This document shows positions 13,368 to 20,004 of a DNA stretch of 21,411 nt, piece after piece. The position numbers were made by a program, and so were the translations under genes. A model generated the notes under the pieces. It ran no database searches. It was not told the origin of the DNA and saw only the letters and a list, made by a program, of their open reading frames with translations. The stretch is from a virus. Position 1 is the stretch's first letter, and every line of letters begins with the position of its first letter. Location: IMG/VR virus record IMGVR_UViG_3300000101_003974, positions 1 through 21,411 of that record. One strand, written 5' to 3'.

Positions 13368-13620
13368 TTAAAAAACTCTTAAAGTCTTCATGCAAGCAGC
13401 ACCACATGTATGTATGCTCAGAGAATAAAATAATCTTGGGCCATCTTCCCCTGATCAAGTAATATGGACAATCCATAAACTTATCAAGCTCTAGTAAAAA
13501 TTTATGATTTACTTGTTGCTCGTATATTGGGACGGTATAGCTTTCTAGATCTATCTCATCAATTAAAAAATGATAACCATTATCACATAGGCGAAGTCCG
13601 CCATTTTCTCTAACATTCAT
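13351..13620 (-). CDS. 89-aa protein, unknown function; start possibly further upstream
   Basis: From ATG 13620 the product is 89 aa (MNVRENGGLRLCDNGYHFL and onward). The same frame stays open for 32 more codons up to 13716, and that extra part reads like protein (TKHQYTQKFAEVGKLNIPV, then REQGVFFW). The natural start would be at 13704, where the codon is ATA and overlaps the previous gene's TAA stop (ATAA); one G-to-A change from ATGA would explain this. Either the gene uses ATG 13620, an unusual ATA, or the start has been lost. Family not recognised. Confidence 0.6.
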   Translation of the reverse strand: MNVRENGGLRLCDNGYHFLIDEIDLESYTVPIYEQQVNHKFLLELDKFMDCPYYLIRGRWPKIILFSEHTYMWCCLHEDFKSFLNGYKI

Positions 13621-13700
13621 CCAAAAAAATACACCCTGCTCTCTAACAGGAATGTTTAATTTTCCTACTTCAGCAAACTTTTGGGTATACTGATGTTTAG

Positions 13701-13988
13701 TTATGGATATATTATGTCACCCTTCTTAAGCAGGACAACTGAGAAATCTTCACAGTCAAATTTCTTGTTAAGTTTCCTTGCCAAGTTAATAGCATGGCCA
13801 GAGTTACTGAAACTTACCTTTTTATATTTTGGACCTGGATAGCTAATAAGCATATTATGTGTCTTTAAGTTAATTGGTCTGCCTTGATAGTATACACTCC
13901 AGATGCCGTGGCTAGCAAGAACTTGCTCGGCTTTGTATGTATTCTTATCAATCTTCTCAATCAGCACTTCTGGCTTTGGTCTACTCAT
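13701..13988 (-). CDS. 95-aa conserved-looking phage protein, unknown function
   Basis: The product contains ASHGIWSVYYQGRPINLKTH, then LISYPGPKYKKVSFSNSGHA and NLARKLNKKFDCEDFSV. I recall this pattern (YQG.PINLRT ... YPGPKYKK) from small proteins of marine T4-like phages, without a known function. A GATAAATA late-type promoter lies 26 bp upstream. It is the first gene of a three-gene minus-strand block. Confidence 0.75.
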   Translation of the reverse strand: MSRPKPEVLIEKIDKNTYKAEQVLASHGIWSVYYQGRPINLKTHNMLISYPGPKYKKVSFSNSGHAINLARKLNKKFDCEDFSVVLLKKGDIIYP

Positions 13989-14013
13989 TTTTATTCCTTA
14001 AAATATACGTATA

Positions 14014-14021
14014 TATTTATC
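14014..14021 (-). promoter_or_regulatory. T4-like late promoter candidate
   Basis: GATAAATA on the minus strand matches the T4 late consensus TATAAATA at seven of eight bases and lies 25 bp before ATG 13988. No -35 box is needed for this class. Chance matches are possible in AT-rich DNA. Confidence 0.42.
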
Positions 14022-14059
14022 GGAATAATGTAAGTATATAACTAAAGCCTAGGGCGCGA

Positions 14060-14089
14060 TCTCTATAGAATCATAAGACTCTATAGAGA
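14060..14089 (-). repeat. 13-bp inverted repeat after the beta-barrel gene
   Basis: TCTCTATAGAATC (14060-14072) and GACTCTATAGAGA (14077-14089) pair over 13 positions with one mismatch around an ATAA loop. It is 24 bp past the stop of the beta-barrel gene on the minus strand and has no T-run, so it may be an RNA-stabilising or processing hairpin rather than an intrinsic terminator. Confidence 0.6.
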
Positions 14090-14113
14090 CCATGCATCCA
14101 TTACTCAAATATA

Positions 14114-14650
14114 TTAAAATCTAAAACGTACACCAGCGGTAACTGCTTGACTGTCCCAATCTTCATTGCCTGAAGAATTAGTTACAGTAATAGTATTGCT
14201 GGTTAGATATTGATAACTGGTAACTAAGTCAATTGTGTCAGTTACTTTATATCCTACACCAAGTGACGCTCCATAAACAATACCTGAATCATTTGCTGAC
14301 ACAACACCAGCGCCATCTGCCCAACCGTAACCAGCGTTAACGCCAACAAACGGAGTGAACTTGCTGTTAGTGTTGATGTCGTAATAAGCACCGCCTACTA
14401 GTGCGTCTAATTCAACTTCTCCAAGTGTAGTGGCGTCTCCGCTGGAATTACGAACTCCAGCAAGGCTAACACGGATATCACCAAGGTCTTTGCCTACAGT
14501 AATACCTACAACACCAGAATTATCACGCCCGCTATCAGCACGAACTGTTGATCCAATCTGAGTTTCAATATATTGGGTATTTGCTTGATCTGCATGAGCA
14601 GTTGAAGCAATAAAAAATGCAGCTACTGCCGCAAATATAGTACGAAACAT
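14114..14650 (-). CDS. Outer-membrane beta-barrel protein (OmpA-like/porin-like)
   Basis: The 178-aa product has a signal peptide ending near AHA at residues 18-20. The mature part alternates polar and hydrophobic residues in strands with Gly/Ser/Asn/Asp turns, including KFTPFVGVNAGYGW and GASLGVGYKVTDTIDLVTSY, and ends in VRFRF, whose terminal Phe is the usual signal for outer-membrane assembly. Length fits an eight-stranded barrel. A gene of this kind in a phage is unusual: it could change host surface properties or block other phages, both inference. AAAGGAAA precedes the ATG, and an extended -10 promoter lies at 14682-14690. Confidence 0.82.
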   Translation of the reverse strand: MFRTIFAAVAAFFIASTAHADQANTQYIETQIGSTVRADSGRDNSGVVGITVGKDLGDIRVSLAGVRNSSGDATTLGEVELDALVGGAYYDINTNSKFTPFVGVNAGYGWADGAGVVSANDSGIVYGASLGVGYKVTDTIDLVTSYQYLTSNTITVTNSSGNEDWDSQAVTAGVRFRF

Positions 14651-14681
14651 ATATTTTCCTTTCTGTTTAAACTATATGATT

Positions 14682-14690
14682 ATTATAACA
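14682..14690 (-). promoter_or_regulatory. Extended -10 promoter for the beta-barrel gene
   Basis: On the minus strand TGT (14690-14688) directly precedes TATAAT (14687-14682), giving TGnTATAAT. No good -35 is seen, which is typical of this type. It lies about 31 bp before the start codon at 14650. Confidence 0.5.
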
Positions 14691-14708
14691 TAAAAAAAGT
14701 TAGAAAAC

Positions 14709-14927
14709 CTAAAAGTTTCCTGAAACTATTTCTATTTTTGTAGGATCGTTATTTTCACGTTCTAACTCAACAACACGATCCTGTAGCTCTAGTGTATACT
14801 TTACTAGATTTAAATACTCTTTAGCGATGTGTTGAGCTTCTTCTCTGCTAACACTAATACTGGGACTAATGCCAGTATTAGCTTTCTTAACAAAAATGTC
14901 TAGATTGGCAAACTTAGGTAATCTCAT
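14709..14927 (-). CDS. 72-aa small protein with C-terminal coiled coil
   Basis: The start overlaps the previous stop by ATGA, so it is co-translated with the 152-aa gene upstream. Residues 1-35 are mixed; residues 36-60 form an amphipathic helix (YTLELQDRVVELERENND). No family recognised. It is probably the last gene in the RNase H transcription unit. Confidence 0.7.
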   Translation of the reverse strand: MRLPKFANLDIFVKKANTGISPSISVSREEAQHIAKEYLNLVKYTLELQDRVVELERENNDPTKIEIVSGNF

Positions 14928-15382
14928 ACTCGTTTTAATGCCTGTTGCATTTCAAACTTACTCTTGTATGGTCCTTGAAACTCTTGCCTGCCCAGTGTTA
15001 ATAACTTAGGGCAATAACTTGGGAGCCATCTATCAAACTTAATAATGTAATATCCAGCACAATAAAAGCTCTGGCTCTTGGCTGTTTTAGTATATAAAGG
15101 TAATTTGCGTTTAATATCAAACATTCCATTAAATGGAACAGTTTTAGTAGGAAATCCGTTAACATCTTTATCAACGTCTGGTTTTGTTACTACAGCTATT
15201 TCTTTTGAATCTACCATTTGTATATTAAACTTATCCTCCAATTCATCTACGCTTGCACACTTACTGATACCAGTTGGCAATACTACAGTTAAATCACGTC
15301 CTTTACGGACGGTACCAATACGCTCGCCGTTTTGCTCTACGATCCAAAACTTATTATCAACTATGGGTCGGGCTTTGTACAT
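14924..15382 (-). CDS. 152-aa conserved-looking phage protein, unknown function
   Basis: ATG 15382 (or 15385) lies inside the 3' end of the RNase H gene, with GAGG just upstream; an earlier ATG would overlap that gene by nearly 100 nt. The product contains IVDNKFWIVEQNGERIGTV and later KTAKSQSFYCAGYYIIKFD and WLPSYCPKLLTLGRQEF, ending KSKFEMQQALKR. This block order matches, from memory, a protein conserved next to RNase H in marine T4-like phages; no function known. Its stop is ATGA-coupled to the next gene. Confidence 0.8.
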   Translation of the reverse strand: MYKARPIVDNKFWIVEQNGERIGTVRKGRDLTVVLPTGISKCASVDELEDKFNIQMVDSKEIAVVTKPDVDKDVNGFPTKTVPFNGMFDIKRKLPLYTKTAKSQSFYCAGYYIIKFDRWLPSYCPKLLTLGRQEFQGPYKSKFEMQQALKRV

Positions 15383-16364
15383 CATAACCTCGTTGTAGCC
15401 ATTCTGCATATTTTGTTGCCTCCTCTGCGATACGTTTAAGTTCATACTTTCCACAAAACTTTAAGAACTTAGCACCCACCATGGGGTTACTCTTACATAC
15501 TAACTGATCAGTCATTGTGTTGTCAATATACTCTTTTAGTTCGCTTGGTTGAGCAGTTAGATCTACCAGTGTTACATTGCGGTTATAATCATCTAATACA
15601 CGATGCTCATCGCCATTATGATCTGTCCAACGCTGAAGCATCATATTATTCCAGTTGTAACCTTTGTTACCACGATCTTCAAATGCTTCTACTAGACCAA
15701 CTTTGTTCTTAGTACCTTTTTTGCGTACACCAGGGTATGCACTAAAAACGTTATCAGTTGCATCTCCACGCATACATTTTTCAAACAACAACCATGCTGG
15801 ATGTACTTCTTTAGGTTCTCCTGTCTTTTTGTCTTTCACAGGCTTCCCATAGTCGTCAAATACACCATCTAATGTAATCATATGGTTTTGTATGCCATTG
15901 TACTGCTTAACATTGTCACTAACTAGTTGTACAAAATCAGTGTCACTGCTAACAATAACATGTTTGTCATCTTCATGTCTGTGTATCCAACGTGCAATAA
16001 TATCATCAGCTTCTGCAATATCACAGCGTAGTACACTGCAATTACTTTGCTCTTTAAGGAACTTAGTTAAGTCGTCATAGGTGTCCCAGAACAACTGATC
16101 TTCTTCTTGCTGTTCATCTGTTAATGCTTCACGAGCAACTTTACGATTTGCTTTGTAGGGCTTGTAATAATCTTTGCGCCAGCTACGCCCTTCCAGTGCA
16201 AATACTACATGATCAGCACCAGCAATACGCCATGCTTTGTTTACGGCCGCCATTGTAACGTGCATTGCAAACCCTAGTCGTGTCCATGAATCCATGCCAC
16301 GATGTGCTACATGACGGGCTCTAAAAAACGTGTTAGCAGTGTCTACTAGTAGGTATGTTGTCAC
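15357..16364 (-). CDS. rnh: T4-like RNase H (5'-3' exonuclease / flap nuclease)
   Basis: This family removes RNA primers and 5' flaps during replication. The 335-aa product has the nuclease motifs in order: D8 in LLVDTAN; FALEGRSWRKDYYKPYKANR at 55-74; AEADD at 117-121; SSDTDF at 139-144; and RGDATDN at 199-205, with D120, D121, D141, D143, D201 and D204 as likely metal ligands. Glu58 replaces the more usual Asp in the second motif. The start is GTG 16364, overlapping the upstream TGA stop (GTGA). A TTGACT/TATAAT promoter lies inside the upstream gene at 16428-16456. Confidence 0.92.
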   Translation of the reverse strand: MTTYLLVDTANTFFRARHVAHRGMDSWTRLGFAMHVTMAAVNKAWRIAGADHVVFALEGRSWRKDYYKPYKANRKVAREALTDEQQEEDQLFWDTYDDLTKFLKEQSNCSVLRCDIAEADDIIARWIHRHEDDKHVIVSSDTDFVQLVSDNVKQYNGIQNHMITLDGVFDDYGKPVKDKKTGEPKEVHPAWLLFEKCMRGDATDNVFSAYPGVRKKGTKNKVGLVEAFEDRGNKGYNWNNMMLQRWTDHNGDEHRVLDDYNRNVTLVDLTAQPSELKEYIDNTMTDQLVCKSNPMVGAKFLKFCGKYELKRIAEEATKYAEWLQRGYDVQSPTHS

Positions 16365-17143
16365 TTTATCCTCATAATTGCAGTATTAACGGTTGTATCT
16401 ATTTTGTTCTTCGGCTTCTTAACGTTAATTATACTAGTATCCGTTTGGCCAGTCAATCGTTTTAGAAGAACTTTGCTCCAAGCTCTGTGTGCGTCTTCGC
16501 CGTAATGATTACTTCCATAGTTAACATTTATAAAACCCTGGTTTGATGCCCAACTACTGTATGTCCAATCTTTGTTGTATGGCTCAATAAAGCAATCTTG
16601 CCAATCAACTTCTCCAGTCCATTCTTTATCAAAGGAGTGCATACTATTAAAGAATAAATGTTTAATATTAGATTCTGTTAATTCATTATGAAAATTGTAG
16701 ATTTGTTTATGCCAGTACTCTTGTTTCTCACGTAATTTATCTTGTGTTTGCTCCATTACCCAGGACTGATATGTATCAGAAAGCTCGTCAGGAACACTGT
16801 CTGAACCACTTGCTGTAAATTGATAATATCTATCTTTGTGCCATACCTCTTGCCGCTCCCAGGTAGTCCATCCGATGATAATCATCTTACTACCTGCACG
16901 TTTCTTTTTTAAAAATTCTCTGGTAGTTCTTACAACTCTATCGTTACTGCCGGCACTTTCAGCATCCAGAAAGTACCCAGCATTAAGAGCGTTTGCTATA
17001 TAATTTCCATATGTTAGGTGAACAGCATCTGGGTGTGGGATTCTTCCCAGATAATTGTATCTTGGGTCGTCTTCAGCAAAGCAGTAATTTTTAACTAGTT
17101 CTGCTCCAGCACTATGACTATCTCCATTTACATAGATTATCAT
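16361..17143 (-). CDS. SGNH/GDSL-like hydrolase domain protein (first copy)
   Basis: The 260-aa product begins MIIYVNGDSHSAGAEL, where GDSHS (7-11) matches block I of SGNH/GDSL hydrolases with the nucleophilic serine near position 9. ESAGSNDRV gives a GSND segment (65-68), IIGWTTWER (89-97) is shared with the second copy at 19150, and SNHYGEDAHRAW (211-222) fits the last block with the catalytic His at 213. The usual Asp before that His is not visible. Such enzymes cut esters, for example on acetylated glycans. The start is ATGA-coupled to the small membrane gene. The substrate is unknown. Confidence 0.68.
   Translation of the reverse strand: MIIYVNGDSHSAGAELVKNYCFAEDDPRYNYLGRIPHPDAVHLTYGNYIANALNAGYFLDAESAGSNDRVVRTTREFLKKKRAGSKMIIIGWTTWERQEVWHKDRYYQFTASGSDSVPDELSDTYQSWVMEQTQDKLREKQEYWHKQIYNFHNELTESNIKHLFFNSMHSFDKEWTGEVDWQDCFIEPYNKDWTYSSWASNQGFINVNYGSNHYGEDAHRAWSKVLLKRLTGQTDTSIINVKKPKNKIDTTVNTAIMRIK
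16428..16456 (-). promoter_or_regulatory. Sigma70-type promoter for the RNase H gene
   Basis: On the minus strand TTGACT (16456-16451) and a perfect TATAAT (16433-16428) are spaced 17 bp. It lies inside the 3' part of the SGNH-like gene, about 63 bp before the GTG start at 16364, so RNase H can be made apart from its upstream neighbours. Confidence 0.75.
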
Positions 17144-17334
17144 TGGTCTTTAAATATACCTTCTTCGTCTAGCATATGCCAGATATAATCTATTGCTAAT
17201 ATAATTATTAGCATTAATATTGGTTTTAGTATAACGCCAAATACCATGGGCATTCCTATAAGTAATGCCATCCATTTAGCTAGAAACCTTAGGTAACTTT
17301 CTATTTTTCGTTCTGGTATCTGTCTTATCTTCAT
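17140..17334 (-). CDS. 64-aa small membrane protein
   Basis: ATGA overlaps at both ends tie it to its neighbours. The sequence has a basic start, a hydrophobic region from about 17 to 52 (LAKWMALLIGMPMVFGVIL, then KPILMLIIILAIDYIW), which could be two transmembrane helices, and a charged end (DEEGIFKDQ). No family recognised. Confidence 0.7.
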   Translation of the reverse strand: MKIRQIPERKIESYLRFLAKWMALLIGMPMVFGVILKPILMLIIILAIDYIWHMLDEEGIFKDQ

Positions 17335-17699
17335 GAGTATTCTGACTTACCGTCCCCTATGTCATTTTTTGTTATCATAGCTTCATCCTTTTCGTATGTT
17401 TCTAACACAACATTTCTACAAACATCCTGAAACCAACGATCTACCATGTCGTTCTCGTCTTCGTCTCTGTAACCGGATTTCCACAACTTTTTAATAAAGT
17501 GTTCGTTCCAGTCTAGTTCAAAAGCTCCACTGCCTACATTCTCTGGATCTAGTTCTACGTCAATGACACTAACCCATGGTTCTCCGGCGTCTGTAGCTTT
17601 TTCCTTTTCACTTTTCTTTTTAACCTTAGGCTTTGCAGAATCAACTTTAGTAGCTTCTCCTATTCCCATGGCCTTCTTAGCTGAGTCTAAAATACCCAT
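17331..17699 (-). CDS. 122-aa conserved-looking phage protein, unknown function
   Basis: AGGAGA sits a good distance before ATG 17699. Residues 1-38 are Lys/Glu-rich and probably disordered; residues 42-110 form a conserved-looking core (WVSVIDVELDPENVGSGAFE, then WNEHFIKKLWKSGYRDED and VDRWFQDVCRNVVLETYE). I recall this core from marine T4-like phages without known function. It overlaps the phosphatase gene by 13 nt and the membrane gene by ATGA. Confidence 0.78.
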   Translation of the reverse strand: MGILDSAKKAMGIGEATKVDSAKPKVKKKSEKEKATDAGEPWVSVIDVELDPENVGSGAFELDWNEHFIKKLWKSGYRDEDENDMVDRWFQDVCRNVVLETYEKDEAMITKNDIGDGKSEYS

Positions 17700-18214
17700 T
17701 CTATTACTTCTCCTGTCAGTACATCAAAGTCTTGTACATCGTCCGGTGCGTTAATGCCTATAACTACACTTGCGGCTCGTATTGTATTGTTATGGCATAC
17801 AATTATATGCGGTAAGTCTGAGTTGTTACTTTCTAGTTCTTTTAAAAAGCCATAGACTCTAGCCGCACATTCCTTCATACTTTCGCCATTGTCGGGTTTT
17901 GGTAACCATTTTTTCCACTCTTCATTTGGCGGCTTTCCACTCCAGTCACCAAAGTCACGATCTCTAATAGCAGGGCTTACTTGTAATGATTCACTCCAAT
18001 TTGCAGCATCTGTAATATAATTTGCTGTCTGATGAGCTCGTCTAAGATCACTGGAATATATTCCTGCTATCTCTGGATATGTACGAAATAGTTGGCTCCC
18101 TGCTTGTTGTGCTTCAAGAACACCTTGTTCAGTTAGATCAGGATCATGCCAGCCAGTATCTATGCCTTGTGCATTGTACTCACTTTGTCCGTGTCTGATC
18201 CAAACTGTTTTCAT
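17687..18214 (-). CDS. Histidine phosphatase / phosphoglycerate mutase-like protein
   Basis: The 175-aa product has the histidine phosphatase signature RHGQSEYN (7-14, His8 as phospho-acceptor), SSDLRRAHQTA (54-64, with Arg58), RDFGDWSG (86-93) for the acid position and CHNNTIRA (140-147, His141). These match the branch that removes phosphate from small molecules. It is shorter than phosphoglycerate mutase (about 240 aa). The substrate is unknown; it may clear or salvage a nucleotide or sugar phosphate. The start is ATGA-coupled to the upstream 36-aa gene. Confidence 0.88.
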   Translation of the reverse strand: MKTVWIRHGQSEYNAQGIDTGWHDPDLTEQGVLEAQQAGSQLFRTYPEIAGIYSSDLRRAHQTANYITDAANWSESLQVSPAIRDRDFGDWSGKPPNEEWKKWLPKPDNGESMKECAARVYGFLKELESNNSDLPHIIVCHNNTIRAASVVIGINAPDDVQDFDVLTGEVIEWVF

Positions 18215-18321
18215 AAACCTACTTTCCTAAGTTTGTCGTCTAGGTCTTCGTCTACTACTGGTTTCGGAGTAGTATCTTTTTTGTCTTTAAGTTCCCCAGG
18301 CGTTTCCAAAGACGTCGACAT
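18211..18321 (-). CDS. 36-aa small protein between queE and the phosphatase
   Basis: The frame from ATG 18321 overlaps the end of queE by 35 nt and ends in an ATGA overlap with the phosphatase start. The product is polar and charged (TPGELKDKKDTTPKPVVD, then EDLDDKLRKVGL) and probably disordered until a short C-terminal helix. The frame is longer upstream, but that part is inside queE and not likely used. The ATGA coupling is the main reason to accept it. Confidence 0.5.
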   Translation of the reverse strand: MSTSLETPGELKDKKDTTPKPVVDEDLDDKLRKVGL

Positions 18322-19153
18322 GAAGCCTGGGGGAGTAACGATAGCCTTTTTTAAGCGCCAGTTCTGCGACATCTTTTCCGTTTTTAAAGTAACTTTCTGA
18401 TGTGCCTCCGACAGCCATGAGGTATACCGGTGCATTGACTCCACTGGATCCAAATACCGACACAGCCTTGTCAACTTCATCCACATCCACTGTATCACAA
18501 ACAACAAATTTGAAATACAGTTTACTGCCAGGAATATCGCTGTAACTACGAGCAATATCAGGCTTAATAGCGTCATCCCAATCATGTCCACTAACCGATA
18601 ATTTTGGGGAACATGACCATGTAACATGTAGTCGTTGTGTATTTGTGAGATAAGACTTGAAATCGTCGTGCAGAGTTTGTGTGGTATTTGTTTCAAAAGT
18701 AACATTTTTTAGATCCTTCATCCGGGGGTGTTCAAATAGTTCAGTATACATGCGTTGCCATCCTAGCAACGGTTCGCCGCCAGTAACAACAAGATGGATA
18801 TCTTGTCCATCTTCCTGCGTCCAGCATCCATTAGGTGTTAAGACTAATAAATCATCTACTAACCTGTCTAAATCCACATTGTTTTGGAACTTTTTAAATG
18901 CTGGATGCCAGGCTGCATAACTATCACAGCCTGTTGTTGCTAGTGGCAGATCATCTAATTTCTTATAAAGATGTGGATTTTTTTTAACTTGTGCTGCAAT
19001 GTCATCTGGCTCAGTAGTTTTCTGACCATGTGGTAATCCAAATCCTGGACAAGTAAAATTGCAACCGAACATACGAAGGAAGACACTGGGAACGCCAGTA
19101 AATCTTCCTTCGCCTTGTACGCTATAAAATGCTTCTGTATATCTAATCTTCAT
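18287..19153 (-). CDS. queE: 7-carboxy-7-deazaguanine synthase-like radical SAM protein QueE
   Basis: QueE converts 6-carboxy-tetrahydropterin to 7-carboxy-7-deazaguanine, a step to queuosine or 7-deazaguanine DNA bases. EAFYSVQGEGRFTGVPSVFL and FGCNFTC (C31, C35) are typical, followed by TGGEPLLG at 124-131 for SAM binding. The third iron-sulfur Cys of a simple CxxxCxxC is absent (Phe38); the best candidate is C76 in TGCDSY, so the cluster loop is enlarged. At 288 aa it is longer than bacterial QueE. Its start is ATGA-coupled to the SGNH-like gene. The QueD-like gene lies a little upstream. Family call is good, exact product inferred. Confidence 0.86.
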   Translation of the reverse strand: MKIRYTEAFYSVQGEGRFTGVPSVFLRMFGCNFTCPGFGLPHGQKTTEPDDIAAQVKKNPHLYKKLDDLPLATTGCDSYAAWHPAFKKFQNNVDLDRLVDDLLVLTPNGCWTQEDGQDIHLVVTGGEPLLGWQRMYTELFEHPRMKDLKNVTFETNTTQTLHDDFKSYLTNTQRLHVTWSCSPKLSVSGHDWDDAIKPDIARSYSDIPGSKLYFKFVVCDTVDVDEVDKAVSVFGSSGVNAPVYLMAVGGTSESYFKNGKDVAELALKKGYRYSPRLHVDVFGNAWGT

Positions 19154-19785
19154 ATTTTTTTCTCTGCAATCTTAGTGTTATAAATTTTCTCTAAAATTTT
19201 ATTTGCTAACAATACGTGTCCTGCAGCACTGGGGTGCAAATCTTGCTTATTAATATAAAGTTGATTATCTGTTATAATATTCATTATTTTGTCAAACTCT
19301 AAATGAACAGTGTTCTTGTCTTGTGTAGCGTTTTGGTATGCTTTTAGGTTTGTTTCACTTTCATAAGAATCAAAGTAGTCATTCCACCATATGTCATAGA
19401 ATTCTATGCCAGAGTTTCTAGGTGTAGTATCAGGATCGACTAATTTTGTTGCGTTACAATCATTTATTCTTCTAAAATAACTTTTATTGTTGCGCTTTAT
19501 AGTTAAAGGTTTTTCTTTCATAGCACGTTTGTGGTTCTCGTTATGCTTGTTATATAAAAACATTTTTCTAAACGGTGTGGTCCATTGTAAAAGTGTTATA
19601 TCATCTGGTTTAATGTTATTTTTTTGGTTTATATAGCTACTATATATAAAAAAATTATCTACTGCTTCATGTGCAAAGTTATTCACTGATGTGCCTAAGG
19701 ATTTTGCTACTATTTGAGGCCAGCATTGATCTAATTCTACGTTAAAAGCAGTACTTAAACTACATCCAAAAACCCAAATGGTCAT
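19150..19785 (-). CDS. SGNH-like hydrolase domain protein (second copy)
   Basis: The 211-aa product starts MTIWVFGCSLSTAFNVEL, where GCSLS (7-11) fills the block-I place of GDSHS in the first copy. NNFAHEAVDNFF gives an Asn-containing block, LLQWTTPFR matches the IIGWTTWER segment of the copy at 16361, and DLHPSAAGH (near 186-194) is a good last block with Asp and His. The active site looks more complete here than in the first copy. Substrate unknown; deacetylation of surface glycans is a guess. It ends in an ATGA overlap with queE. Confidence 0.68.
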   Translation of the reverse strand: MTIWVFGCSLSTAFNVELDQCWPQIVAKSLGTSVNNFAHEAVDNFFIYSSYINQKNNIKPDDITLLQWTTPFRKMFLYNKHNENHKRAMKEKPLTIKRNNKSYFRRINDCNATKLVDPDTTPRNSGIEFYDIWWNDYFDSYESETNLKAYQNATQDKNTVHLEFDKIMNIITDNQLYINKQDLHPSAAGHVLLANKILEKIYNTKIAEKKI

Positions 19786-19803
19786 ACTTTATTTCCTATC
19801 TTA

Positions 19804-20004
19804 CTACTTTAGTTTAGATTTAAGGTCAGCAATCATGTTGCTTTTTGTCATACGGCGATCTAGTTCAACACCCACTTTACGGCCATGAGCTTCAAGTTTT
19901 ACCTTGGTCATTGCCGTAAGTTCGCTATCATTGAGTTGCTTTACAGCCTTTTCAACTTTAGCAGGGGTAGAACTCTTCATTAAGCCTTTAAGCCAATTAA
20001 ACAT
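19804..20004 (-). CDS. 66-aa basic helical protein, unknown function
   Basis: ATG 20004 has GGAG 6 nt upstream and overlaps the QueD-like stop by 8 nt, so it is preferred over in-frame ATGs at 20016 and 20034. The product (MFNWLKGLMKSSTPAKVEKA onward) ends with KLEAHGRKVGVELDRRMTKS and a helical ADLKSKLK. The C-terminal half resembles a SAP/LEM-like DNA-binding helix pair, a weak impression. No firm family. Confidence 0.7.
   Translation of the reverse strand: MFNWLKGLMKSSTPAKVEKAVKQLNDSELTAMTKVKLEAHGRKVGVELDRRMTKSNMIADLKSKLK

Noticed and set aside
15386-15454. Extension of the 152-aa gene into RNase H
   Set aside because: Overlap of nearly 100 nt with a well-supported gene; GAGG near ATG 15382 is a better signal.
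18468-18490. TTGACA-like box on the minus strand in queE (and a similar one near 20170 in the QueD-like gene)
   Set aside because: No -10 at proper spacing; both encode a conserved EVDKA-type segment.
18322-18705. Longer frame before the 36-aa gene, with a hydrophobic stretch
   Set aside because: It is antiphase to queE for its whole length; queE has clear motifs and accounts for the sequence.
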